Shown here: in pieces, positions 22,208 to 31,505 of the stretch
Numbering within the stretch: position 1 is the first letter of the stretch
How the letters are laid out: each line of letters starts with the position of its first letter
Source of the DNA: Neocallimastix lanati (nom. inval.)
Taxonomy: Eukaryota; Neocallimastigomycota; Neocallimastigomycetes; Neocallimastigales; Neocallimastigaceae
Length of the DNA: 64,000 nt
Assembly: GCA_016946835.1 (NCBI GenBank)
Contig: JACVTC010000025.1
Coordinates: 1,058,501-1,122,500, forward strand
Direction of reading: 5' to 3'
Program-made: the position numbers and the translations under genes
Notes under the pieces: model-generated
What the model saw: only the letters and a program-made list of their open reading frames with translations
What the model was told of the DNA's origin: nothing
Databases searched by the model: none

Positions 22208-23939
22208 ATGTTTAGAATGTCTCTAAAATTTTATTGTCTTCAAAAAGTAAACCATTTAAAGTATAAACAAATTAAGAGTTGTAAATCTGTATGTCATTCC
22301 AATGAACTCGTTAAAACTATTGATTCATATAATAGTCTATATGAATCAATTCATAAAAAATGTAACGAATTTAGGAAAAAAAATATTTATATTGGATTAA
22401 AATTGATTGTTTGTTACCTTTTAAAAATGATTGTAGGAAAGTAAGAAAATAAGTAATAAAAAAATGCTAAAAATAAATAATCAATATTTAACGGTCTCTC
22501 ATCCTATTAAAAATTATAATAATAAATTAGTATCTTCTACAGATGAAAAATTAAAAAAGCATGGCATTCTCATTATAAATTTCTACAGAGAATGAATATA
22601 ATAAAGTTAGAAAAGTACTTTATTCCATTAAAGAATTTCTTAAGAATCCTCATATTCCTTTCCCTTTGTAAACGAATGCTATTATCTGTTATAGTGATTG
22701 AGCTAGTTTCCTATAATGTACTATCTATAAGGATCAAGCAAGAAAGAATGAGAAGTACACAGACACTAGTTAATTTAAGATAATAATGGATTAAAGGATC
22801 TTCTAATAAGAATAAAATTATTGCCCTTCTAAAAGAACTATACACTCCTCCTCTATCGGGCGAAATATGCGATTGCTCAAGTAAGGTATTTAAAAAAATG
22901 GAGAAACTTGAATTGTATTATATCTGTTTTACTTAGAGATATAATCATGTTGTTAGACGTCATGTATGGAATAAAGAAAGAAAATTTTTTTAGCAGACAA
23001 ATAAGATAAATTTCCATCAAAAAAAAGCAATTATAAACTTTTGGAAAATTAATCAAAGCTAAGACTTATAAGAAAAATGTATTTAAGAAAACTAGAGACT
23101 ATCTAAAGCTCAATTTTAAGAATCTTGAATATAGTATTGGTTTCCGATGGGTACTTCATGTTAGATGTGGATATAAATTCGATGTTACTATTACCAAAGC
23201 CACAAATATGATTGAAAACGACTGTCTAAAACGGTGTCCTTGTTATAGAAAAAAATAGTAATCCTCCATTGGAACATTGATTTTCTTAACTTTATCTTTT
23301 CCTTAAATTTCGAATGAAATATTATAAGGATTTTGAAATTCTTTATGAAAAATATTTTATAATTCCCAATTATTGTCCAATATCAAATAATAACATAAAC
23401 ACCGTTATCAGAGATATGAATAATGTGGAATCAAGTACAGAATTCTGATAGTAGTAACGAAGTATATGATATTAGTAATAATAACAATAGAAATAATATT
23501 ATTAATAATAATAGTTTTGGTGATAGCAAAAATAGGAATATGAATATTAGTGATAGTAAAAATAATAAAATTGTTACTAATCATGTAGTAAATAGGCCAA
23601 TTGGCAAAAATTGTGTTAATATAGGTAATTTTCTGAATAATGAGTGTTTAAATATATGTGACGTTGTACCATTTATATAACTTCCTTCTTGATGGAAGAG
23701 ATGCAAACATTATTGAATTAAATTATAAAAAGGAATGGGATGTTTTGTTTAAGAACCAAATCCTTTCTAGTGATTATTTTAAAAAAAAGACATTATTCTT
23801 GATACGATCTGCGGCTCTCTTTTACATAAGTTATGTCTAGGACTAGTACTCGACATGGGTTTCTATTCCAACGGTATAAACACAAACCAACCAGGAGCGT
23901 CAATGCTGAAAATGCGGTTAAGACAGACTAGCAGGGCCG
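22208..23939 (+). pseudogene. Decayed non-LTR retrotransposon (C-terminal half of ORF2-like)
   Basis: A run of protein-like pieces in shifting plus-strand frames. 22208-22444 ends 'RKKNIYIGLKLIVCYLLKMI'. At 22480-22560 comes 'LTVSHPIKN...LVSSTDEKLKKHG'. At about 23128-23260 comes 'FRWVLHVRCGYKFDV...DCLKRCPCYRKK', a Cys-rich knuckle resembling those after LINE RTs. At 23423-23660 is an Asn-rich stretch with 'GKNCVNIGNFL'. Then 'YNFLLDG...YKKEWDVLFKN' (23658-23840) and 'GASMLKMRLRQTSRAEYL' before the final stop near 23955. Many stops and frameshifts. It shares motif order with 10984-11618. The assignment to a LINE is inferred; most of the RT core has been lost or scrambled. Confidence 0.6.
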
Positions 23940-23955
23940 AATACCTCTGAGGGAG

Positions 23956-24300
23956 AAGATCATAATTTTTTTTTTTTTTGATCGTCATCAATTCAAACCC
24001 TAATCCAAATTAAGAATTCCCTTTTAAATTAAAATCTTATAATGTGGAGGTGAGTTTCGTTGCCTATAAACTTTTTTTTTTCTGAATTTATTTATACACC
24101 TTATTTTAAATATTATTTTTTATTTCACATTATTATTTAAAATATTATTATGTTCTAATTGGTTAAATAATATTAATTTTTTTTATTAATTGTGTGTATT
24201 TTTTTTATAATAAAAAAAATATTAATATAATTGATGAATGAATAAATAAATAAATAAAGTTTAAAGTTCTCAATAATTACAGCTTTAGAAAAAAAAAAAA

Positions 24301-24372
<72 letters not shown>

Positions 24373-24393
24373 TAAGGAAAACTTAATAATTGG
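23956..24393. other. Intergenic region with ATA microsatellite
   Basis: AT-rich with a moderately GC-rich part (23950-24070) probably belonging to the retrotransposon 3' region. A pure (AAT)n array of about 75 bp covers 24299-24374. No gene. Confidence 0.6.
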
Positions 24394-24402
24394 AAAAAAA
24401 AA
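24394..24402 (-). terminator. Pol III terminator of tRNA-Met
   Basis: On the minus strand a run of nine T begins 2 nt after the mature 3' end of the tRNA, a standard RNA polymerase III stop. Confidence 0.8.
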
Positions 24403-24404
24403 GA

Positions 24405-24477
24405 TGCGAAGTGTGAGGTTCAAACTCACGACCTTAAGATTATGAGACTTACGCGCTGCCGACTGCGCCAACTTCGC
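24405..24477 (-). tRNA. tRNA-Met (CAT), elongator type
   Basis: 73-nt intronless cloverleaf. Acceptor GCGAAGT/ACTTCGC with discriminator A; D-arm GCGC...GCGC with GG in the loop; anticodon loop CTCATAA (anticodon CAT); variable AGGTC; T-stem GTGAG/CTCAC. The CTCATAATCT..AAGGTCGTGAG core is that of eukaryotic elongator tRNA-Met. Odd point: the T-loop reads TTTGAAC, so the near-invariant C56 (also essential in the B-box promoter) is T. All stems pair, so it may still fold, but transcription or tertiary structure could be impaired. A Gypsy LTR starts 13 bp upstream of its 5' end in divergent orientation. Confidence 0.93.
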
Positions 24478-24490
24478 TTTCGCTGATTTT

Positions 24491-25278
24491 TAATACAGAA
24501 TGAACAAATAATACTAATTGTGCTAGAATAATATAAATTATTCTAACCTTATAGATTATTCTATTCTATATAATTGGAACTTTCCAATATTCTTCAAATA
24601 TTACTAAATAGAAATCTTAAGTTAATAAATCACTAATTAACTTATAATTCCTTTTTGAATTATCGATCCGATTCCATTATAATGTATTAAAAATCTTTAG
24701 CCAAGAATATTGTCCTTGCCCACTTAATATATTAATATTATATTTCTTTTGTATTATGTTATATTGAAAATAATCAAATCTATTTAATTAGTTATTAAAA
24801 TTTTCGTTATCAATTTAAATTTATTTTTAATTACTAAATTTAACTAAACCACAATAAAATATTCTGTATAATCTCTTTATTTTTATTTTATATATATTAG
24901 TATTAAACTATTATTAAATAATTAATAATTCAATAATATATAACTACTATTTATAACAATAATATTACTAACTAAAATAATAATTCAATTTCAATTTAAA
25001 TGTTTTATTTATAAAAATAATTAGTAATTAGTTTATTAAAAAAAATAGTTAGGCTTTACAAATTATAATTTGATAAAAAAATATAAATACATGTAATTTT
25101 AGTGAAATAAAATATAATCAATAACTTTCTTTTTATTAAATAAATAATTATATTATTATTTTTCTTTTATAAATTTAAATAAATAAATATTGATTTTAAA
25201 ACAAATTATTTTTTTTATTGTAATTTTATTATTTGTGTTAATTATTATTATATTCCTAAAATTATATGAACCATACCA
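24491..25278 (+). repeat. 5' LTR of the Gypsy element
   Basis: 788 bp, repeated at 30721-31505. Visible differences: AATAGAAAT versus AATAAAAAT; ATTCAATAATATAT versus ATTAATATAT (4-nt indel); TTACTAAC versus TTATTAAC; AAATTATAATT versus AAATTTTAATT; plus one A and two T length changes in homopolymers. Confidence 0.95.
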
Positions 25279-25286
25279 TGAAAAAT

Positions 25287-25304
25287 TGGTGGAGATATCG
25301 GGGA
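25287..25304 (+). other. Primer-binding site of the Gypsy element
   Basis: TGGTGGAGATATCGGGGA, 8 nt after the LTR, identical to the site of the small element (7791-7808, minus). Not complementary to the neighbouring tRNA-Met (which would need TGGTGCGAAG). Confidence 0.8.
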
Positions 25305-25787
25305 ATATAATAATAAATTAATACATTAGGGATAAAATTATAATATTAATAAATAATTTTTCTAATAAAACAAATAATTTTTTTTTAAAAAACAATTTTT
25401 ATATTTTTAACTAATTATTATTAATTGTTAAAAATATTAATTAATATTAAATTAAACTAATATTCGTGCATAGATTTCCGGGTTAAGTTTATCCTACATA
25501 GTAATTGGGCTAGTAGGCTCTGGACTGCTATTTTTTATATTGAAAATAGTAACCGTGGCACACGCGTGGCATGACACCTTTCAAGAGGTAAGCTGCACGT
25601 CAGACAGTGTGTACTATCAGATTGCACGATTATTATAATTTAATAAGTGATTAATAATAATAAATAATTAATAATTTTATTAGTTAAAAGATTTATTTTT
25701 TTTTAATTTTTTTTTTATTTTTACTTTTTTATAACAATTTATACATTACGAGGTTTAGCATTCTATAGATACAATAAATTTTATTTT
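25305..25787 (+). other. Leader between PBS and gag
   Basis: AT-rich with one GC-richer block (25465-25625, containing GTGGCACACGCGTGGCATGACACC), which may hold packaging or dimerisation structure. No ORF; likely the 5' untranslated leader of the genomic RNA. Confidence 0.4.
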
Positions 25788-26705
25788 ATGAGAACATCCA
25801 GTACTTCCAGTACTCCAACAGAGAGTACTCCAGAAAGTAAGCTTAGCTTCAGAGAATTAAAGAAAGAATTAAAAGATTTTGAAAAGCTTACTAAACAAAA
25901 CCTTGACATCAACTCCTGGGCAAATGAGTTAAAGGCATGGATAAAATACCAACATATCAAGGATCCTGAAACTATTTTTACTGCTTGTATATTAACGGCT
26001 TCTGGAGAACCAAGAGAAATTATCCAAGAACTAGAAGATGGAAATGACCTTACTGAAGATGAAGATTCTGATTTTGATAGCGATAGTGAAGGAGAAGATG
26101 ATGAAGAAAGTGAATCTACTACCACCTACCCAAGCCTTGATGAAATCATAAATCATCTGAAGACTTTCTATGGACTTAAAGAAGATCAAACCAATTTGTT
26201 ACGAGAATTACGTTCCATGAAAATAAAGAAGAACGAGAAAGTTAAAGATTTTAATGTCCGTTATAGATCTTTGTACCATAAATTGGATAAAAAGAGAAGA
26301 AGAAAAATTAGTGTTTTAGATTATGCAGATTCCTTAACCAATAATCCTGACGCATGGAGAAAGGTTATGCTTAAAGACCATATTTCTATTACCAAAGCGT
26401 TCGCTATAGCCGAAAAAGTTGATCGTTTATCTATTAAAAATAGTACTGAATATTATGATAAGACTCATTACAATCTCCTTAACTCTAAAAGTAATTTTAA
26501 TAAGAACATTTCAAATGATTTTAACAAACCAAAAACCCACAAAAATGTATCTATAGAAAATATCACTAACAAGATGAAAGAAATGAAAATTAGTACTTGC
26601 TGGTTTTGTAGCAATGAAGGACATACCAAACGAAACTGTCCTAAATTAAATTCTATATTGGAAAATAACCGCAAGAAGTTTTATGAAAATTATTTAAACC
26701 ACTAA
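25788..26705 (+). CDS. gag: Gag (capsid-nucleocapsid) of the Gypsy element, 305 aa
   Basis: Structural polyprotein. Residues about 35-220 form a retrotransposon Gag/capsid domain (INSWANELKAWIKYQ..., DYADSLTNNPDAWRKVM...ITKAFAIAEKVDRL), interrupted by an acidic insert (DLTEDEDSDFDSDSEGEDDEE) at about 86-106. Near the C terminus is one CCHC zinc knuckle, C-X2-C-X4-H-X4-C (CWFCSNEGHTKRNC, residues 271-284), for RNA binding. The ATG at 25788 is the first in frame after the leader. The stop is preceded by TTTAAAC, a slippery heptamer in the gag frame, allowing Gag-Pol production by -1 frameshift. Confidence 0.93.
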   Translation: MRTSSTSSTPTESTPESKLSFRELKKELKDFEKLTKQNLDINSWANELKAWIKYQHIKDPETIFTACILTASGEPREIIQELEDGNDLTEDEDSDFDSDSEGEDDEESESTTTYPSLDEIINHLKTFYGLKEDQTNLLRELRSMKIKKNEKVKDFNVRYRSLYHKLDKKRRRKISVLDYADSLTNNPDAWRKVMLKDHISITKAFAIAEKVDRLSIKNSTEYYDKTHYNLLNSKSNFNKNISNDFNKPKTHKNVSIENITNKMKEMKISTCWFCSNEGHTKRNCPKLNSILENNRKKFYENYLNH

Positions 26706-26745
26706 AAAGGAGTAGAAGCACTCCCATCGTCAAAAAAATTGCTTC
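26693..26745 (+). promoter_or_regulatory. -1 ribosomal frameshift signal (slippery site plus H-type pseudoknot)
   Basis: Slippery heptamer T-TTA-AAC at 26693-26699 is in the correct gag phase, one codon plus stop before the end of gag. After 9 nt, stem 1 GGAGT (26709-26713) pairs with ACTCC (26720-26724). The loop GAAGC (26715-26719) pairs with GCTTC (26741-26745), giving a two-stem pseudoknot with a 16-nt A-rich loop 3. Shifting -1 here enters the pol frame, open from 26687, and yields a Gag-Pol of 304 + 1332 residues. Confidence 0.85.
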
Positions 26746-29700
26746 AGTCTGCCATCGTCCCAAAACAGTTGACTTAAAAGAAGATGATGATTATGAAGAA
26801 ATTGCTGATTTCCAAGAAGGTACTACTACGGATTATTACGAAGATTTTGATGATGAGTCGGATGGTTCCAAAGAATTGGATTACTTAGTAAACGTTATAA
26901 AGAGAAAGGCAAATCCTAAAGATGAAGAGACTAGTGACCAAAGAGGAAAGAGGGTTCACCGTAGTCTAAGAGATGATCCTAAGCCAATAGTTACTCCAGG
27001 TTTACGAAAACAAAAAGAAAATCAATTAAGGGGAACATCGCGACCAGTCAAAAAGCCAACAACTCAATTACATCCTTCGATTATGGTTCAACCTAGAATA
27101 GAAAAAGAAAAGAGAATTGAGAAAGAGCTAAGAGATAAGGAAAGAGCTAGTACTAGTACTTCTGTGGAAAATAATAATAATAATAGTAATGTTAATGTTA
27201 TTAATGAAGAAACTTCTCAGGAAGAAAATAATTCTAAACAAACTTTAAATAAATTAATTCAAGAAAAATCATCAGAAAAGTCAACTGAAATTATGCCAAC
27301 TAGAATTCCAAGAAGAATACAAATGCAAACTGATTGTGATAGTTATGACGTGATCAAAGATTTAAACTCCAGTAATTGCAATATTACATTTGGACAATTA
27401 TTGGACGTTGCTCCAAAGATACGGTCTCAAGTATCACAAGGACTTAAATTAGAAAAGAATAATACTAAAATTTCAGGTGCAGTGGATAATATGTGTGCTA
27501 CTACAATAATAACGAACAATATAGATCATACATATAAAAGTAAACATCATGAACCACAAGAAGATGATATTGCTATGGTTGATGTAATAGTAGATGGAGT
27601 TCGTGGTAAGGCTTTAATAGATTCATGTAGCAACTTAAGTATTATCACAAAGCAATTTTTAGATAAATTACCTTATCAGTATGAACCTATAGGAGTTAGT
27701 GCAGGACGAATACGTTTAGCAACGATGAATGATGATTACTCAGAAGATGTGTTAATCAAAGTTCCCGTAAAAATTAATGAACTAGAACTACTTGTTACGT
27801 GTAGAATTATAGACAAGGAGGATCCATTCTATGATATATTAATCAACCTCAAAACTCAAATTGATAACCAGTTATTTATACATCCAATTAGATATAGTCT
27901 TTGTCGATTTAATGATCAAGGTTTAATTGAAGAAATTGCACCTATTAATAATGAATATGATGACGAAGAAAAATTATTATGTGTAATCAAAGCATTGAAT
28001 CACCAAGAAGCTAAGCAACAATTGAAAACGATTGAAGGATTACCACCCATAAAATATATATATGACACAGTTTTTCAAAGTACAATTAATTCAAATTATA
28101 GAGAAGGTATTACTAAATTACTTGAAGAATATATTGATATAATTGCAACTTCTTCTGAAGAATTAACACCTTCAGATTTATCACCACACAAAATTATTCT
28201 TAAGGAAGGAGTTAAACCTATTAAACAAAAATTTTATCGACTTAGTAAATTAAAAACAGATATCTTAAAAGAAGAATTAACCAAACTCATATATAAACGA
28301 TTAATTGAATCTTCATGTTCAGAATGGTCATCACCAGTAGTACTTGTGCCTAAAAAGAACGGTAAATGGCGCCTGTGTATTGACCATAGGAAAGTAAATG
28401 AAGCAACTAAGAAGGATTCTTATTCTTTACCAAATATTGAGGAAATTTTTGATAGCTTAGATGGAGCAAAAATCTTCTCAACATTATATCTTTATTACGG
28501 TTATCATCAAATATTAATGGATGATGATAGTGTTGAAATCACTACCTTTACAACTAAGTTCGGAAACTACCAATTCAAGGTAATGCCCTTCGGTTTAACA
28601 GGTGCTCCAGCTACATTCCAAAGAGAAATGAACCGTATACTATTTCCCTTAATAGGAAAATGCGTCTATAACTTTATCGATGATATTTTAATCTACTCAA
28701 GAACTGAAGAAGAACACCTAGAACATCTTAAACAAGTCTTAAAAATATTCAAGGAACATAAGTTAAAAATCAATATCGAAAAGTGTTCTTTCATGCAAAC
28801 TGAAGTAGAAGTACTTGGACATAAAGTATCCTCAGAAGGTTTAAGTCCATTGGAAAACAAAGTTGAAGCTATTAAAGAATGGAAGGCTCCCTCTAACATT
28901 CATGAACTTCGATCATTTTTAGGAGTCATTGGATATTATAGAAATTTTATTAAGGACTTTGCAAAAGTTACTGCTCCTCTCTGCACTCTATTAAGAAAAG
29001 GTATTAAGTTTGAATGGAAAAAGGAACAAGAAGAAAGTTTTAAAATTCTTAAGGAAAGATTAATCAATGCCCCAATATTAAGATTTCCTAGATTTGATAG
29101 AGAATTTATTATAAGAACAGATGCTTCCTATGATGGAATAGGCGGTGTGCTTTTACAAAAGGATGATGAAACTGGAAAGGAGCATCCGGTTCATTATATT
29201 AGTAGAAGTTTATCTAAATCGGAAAAGAATTATGGAATTACGGATCTAGAAGGTGCTGCTCTAATTTACTGTATTAATAAATTAAAATCTTATATTATGG
29301 GAAATCCTAAGCAAACTATAGTATATACAGATCATAGACCATTAATCGGATTACTTAAAAGTAAGGAACCACAAAATTCTCGTCATACTAGATGGTGTTT
29401 GACTGTCAGTATGTTAGGAATTGATTTACGATATGAAACTGGAAAGAATAATGTTGTCGCAGATGCTTTATCAAGAATGAAAAATGAAAAAGAAAAAGTT
29501 GTCTTAACAACACAAATTATCAAGGAACAAGATGAAAACCTGCTTTCAAGAACCATTAAGGAATTTATTGAAGAAAAATTTACGACAATTGATGGTGTGG
29601 ACTACTTTGTTGATGGCAATAATTATAGAAAATTAGTTACAGATACAAAAGAAAAACTTCAATTAATTTTTCAAGCACACAGTATAGGACACGAAGGCTA

Positions 29701-30697
29701 TTACAAGACATACCAACGTTTGAAAAAGAGCTACTATTGGAACAATATGGTTAATGACATTAAGCGAATTATAGGTAAATGTGAAAAATGTCAATTAAAT
29801 AAATCTCAACCATACCCTGAACCAACGGAAGATAAACCAACTGAAGTGGAAGGACCATTTACACACTTAGGATTGGACATTATAGGACCTCTAAATAAAA
29901 CCAGAAATAATAATCAATATATAATCGTTGTGGTTGATTATTTTACTAAATGGGTTGAGGCAGAGCCCACTGAAAATGTTACTTCTCAGGATGTGATAAA
30001 ATTTTTAATTAATGTATTTGCTCGACACGGTGTACCTCAAATTATCACTACTGATAATGGAACACAATTTATATCAGATATGACAAAAATCTTCCTTGAT
30101 TTATATGATGTATATGTTAAATTTATCACTCCATATCATCCTGAAAACAATGGTTTAGTTGAGAATCGTAATAAAGAAATTGGAAAATTATTACGATTAC
30201 TAGGACAACAACACAAAGAATGGGATGAAATTTTACCATCTGCACTTTGGGCTTTAAGAACTACTAAAAACTCAATCACCAACCATTCAAGTTTTGAATT
30301 AGTTTATGGAAGGGAGGACCAACAACCTTTTGACATTGCTGCCAGACCAACTAAGGGTATAAATAAGTCTTCTGACGAAATTCTACTGGAAAAATTTGTA
30401 TCACACTACCAATGGGTAATGGAGGCCGCATCTAATATCAAAAATGCTTCGAAGTATTGGGCTACTAGGAGAGAAGAAAAGACCAGTATGAATCAAGCTA
30501 AAAGAATAAAACCAGGTGATTTAGTACTAGTAAGAAACTTTAATCGAACTAAATTAGAACCTTACTTTGTTGGACCTATGAAAGTGGTAAAGAAACAATT
30601 CAATACAGTCACTTTAGCTGATCCTGCTACTAATATACAAATGAATCGTAATGTTCATTTGAAAAATATTGTCAAGTTTAACTCAGCTTCTACCTAG
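26699..30697 (+). CDS. pol: Pol polyprotein of the Gypsy element (PR-RT-RH-IN), expressed by frameshift
   Basis: The frame is open from 26687 with no ATG near its start, so it is read by -1 shift out of gag. Numbered from the TTG at 26876: protease about 230-330 with ALIDSCSN at 246-253, where D249-S-C replaces the usual D-S/T-G. RT about 470-690 with KWRLCIDHR and FGLTGAPATFQ; motif C is FIDD (600-603), but motif A reads FSTLYLYYGYHQI, so the catalytic Asp is Tyr538. RNase H has D749 (RTDAS), LEGAAL, TDHRPL and VVADALSRM. Integrase has an HHCC zinc domain (H935...CEKCQ), then the DDE core D1001 (GLDIIGPL), D1060 (TDNGTQF), E1096 (GLVENRN; DX35E). A GPF/Y-type C-terminal module follows (EPYFVGP). 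No chromodomain. Without the motif-A Asp the RT should be inactive, so this copy probably depends on enzyme supplied in trans. Confidence 0.95.
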   Translation, partial: PLKRSRSTPIVKKIASVCHRPKTVDLKEDDDYEEIADFQEGTTTDYYEDFDDESDGSKELDYLVNVIKRKANPKDEETSDQRGKRVHRSLRDDPKPIVTPGLRKQKENQLRGTSRPVKKPTTQLHPSIMVQPRIEKEKRIEKELRDKERASTSTSVENNNNNSNVNVINEETSQEENNSKQTLNKLIQEKSSEKSTEIMPTRIPRRIQMQTDCDSYDVIKDLNSSNCNITFGQLLDVAPKIRSQVSQGLKLEKNNTKISGAVDNMCATTIITNNIDHTYKSKHHEPQEDDIAMVDVIVDGVRGKALIDSCSNLSIITKQFLDKLPYQYEPIGVSAGRIRLATMNDDYSEDVLIKVPVKINELELLVTCRIIDKEDPFYDILINLKTQIDNQLFIHPIRYSLCRFNDQGLIEEIAPINNEYDDEEKLLCVIKALNHQEAKQQLKTIEGLPPIKYIYDTVFQSTINSNYREGITKLLEEYIDIIATSSEELTPSDLSPHKIILKEGVKPIKQKFYRLSKLKTDILKEELTKLIYKRLIESSCSEWSSPVVLVPKKNGKWRLCIDHRKVNEATKKDSYSLPNIEEIFDSLDGAKIFSTLYLYYGYHQILMDDDSVEITTFTTKFGNYQFKVMPFGLTGAPATFQREMNRILFPLIGKCVYNFIDDILIYSRTEEEHLEHLKQVLKIFKEHKLKINIEKCSFMQTEVEVLGHKVSSEGLSPLENKVEAIKEWKAPSNIHELRSFLGVIGYYRNFIKDFAKVTAPLCTLLRKGIKFEWKKEQEESFKILKERLINAPILRFPRFDREFIIRTDASYDGIGGVLLQKDDETGKEHPVHYISRSLSKSEKNYGITDLEGAALIYCINKLKSYIMGNPKQTIVYTDHRPLIGLLKSKEPQNSRHTRWCLTVSMLGIDLRYETGKNNVVADALSRMKNEKEKVVLTTQIIKEQDENLLSRTIKEFIEEKFTTIDGVDYFVDGNNYRKLVTDTKEKLQLIFQAHSIGHEGYYKTYQRLKKSYYWNNMVNDIKRIIGKCEKCQLNKSQPYPEPTEDKPTEVEGPFTHLGLDIIGPLNKTRNNNQYIIVVVDYFTKWVEAEPTENVTSQDVIKFLINVFARHGVPQIITTDNGTQFISDMTKIFLDLYDVYVKFITPYHPENNGLVENRNKEIGKLLRLLGQQHKEWDEILPSALWALRTTKNSITNHSSFELVYGREDQQPFDIAARPTKGINKSSDEILLEKFVSHYQWVMEAASNIKNASKYWATRREEKTSMNQAKRIKPGDLVLVRNFNRTKLEPYFVGPMKVVKKQFNTVTLADPATNIQMNRNVHLKNIVKFNSAST

Positions 30698-30710
30698 CTT
30701 GAGTCTTAGC

Positions 30711-30720
30711 GGGGGCATCT
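30711..30720 (+). other. Polypurine tract of the Gypsy element
   Basis: GGGGGCATCT immediately before the 3' LTR, 13 nt after the pol stop; plus-strand DNA primer. Matches the small element's GGGCATTTC. Confidence 0.65.
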
Positions 30721-31505
30721 TAATACAGAATGAACAAATAATACTAATTGTGCTAGAATAATATAAATTATTCTAACCTTATAGATTATTCTATTCTATA
30801 TAATTGGAACTTTCCAATATTCTTCAAATATTACTAAATAAAAATCTTAAGTTAATAAATCACTAATTAACTTATAATTCCTTTTTGAATTATCGATCCG
30901 ATTCCATTATAATGTATTAAAAATCTTTAGCCAAGAATATTGTCCTTGCCCACTTAATATATTAATATTATATTTCTTTTGTATTATGTTATATTGAAAA
31001 TAATCAAATCTATTTAATTAGTTATTAAAATTTTCGTTATCAATTTAAATTTATTTTTAATTACTAAATTTAACTAAACCACAATAAAATATTCTGTATA
31101 ATCTCTTTATTTTTATTTTATATATATTAGTATTAAACTATTATTAAATAATTAATAATTAATATATAACTACTATTTATAACAATAATATTATTAACTA
31201 AAATAATAATTCAATTTCAATTTAAATGTTTTATTTATAAAAATAATTAGTAATTAGTTTATTAAAAAAATAGTTAGGCTTTACAAATTTTAATTTGATA
31301 AAAAAATATAAATACATGTAATTTTAGTGAAATAAAATATAATCAATAACTTTCTTTTTATTAAATAAATAATTATATTATTATTTTTCTTTTATAAATT
31401 TAAATAAATAAATATTGATTTTAAAACAAATTATTTTTTTTTTATTGTAATTTTATTATTTGTGTTAATTATTATTATATTCCTAAAATTATATGAACCA
31501 TACCA
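30721..31505 (+). repeat. 3' LTR of the Gypsy element
   Basis: 785 bp, partner of 24491-25278; ends CATACCA and is followed by TTTTTGGAG of the host flank. Confidence 0.95.

Larger units (their letters stand above)
24491..31505 (+). mobile_element. Full-length Ty3/Gypsy LTR retrotransposon, 7.0 kb
   Basis: 5' LTR 24491-25278, primer-binding site 25287-25304, gag 25788-26705, -1 frameshift signal, pol to 30697 in the order protease-RT-RNase H-integrase (Ty3/Gypsy order), purine-rich tract 30711-30720, 3' LTR 30721-31505. LTR ends are TAATACAG...CATACCA, not the usual TG...CA. Both flanks show TTTT (24487-24490, 31506-31509) as a possible 4-bp target duplication, though T-runs make this weak. 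By eye the LTRs differ at three substitutions and three indels over about 788 bp, so the insertion is recent. It inserted 13 bp upstream of tRNA-Met. Pol is intact as an ORF but has Tyr in place of the first RT catalytic Asp. Confidence 0.96.

Noticed and set aside
23658-23840. 60-codon plus-strand ORF as a separate small gene
   Set aside because: Its YNFLLDG...EWDVLFKN motif matches the non-LTR retrotransposon remnant at 11.2 kb, so it is part of that pseudogene.
25287-25304. tRNA-Met as primer for the Gypsy element
   Set aside because: The neighbouring tRNA-Met 3' end would require TGGTGCGAAG; the observed TGGTGGAGATATC does not match.
25781-26125. Minus-strand Ser-rich frame
   Set aside because: Antisense shadow of the acidic region of gag.
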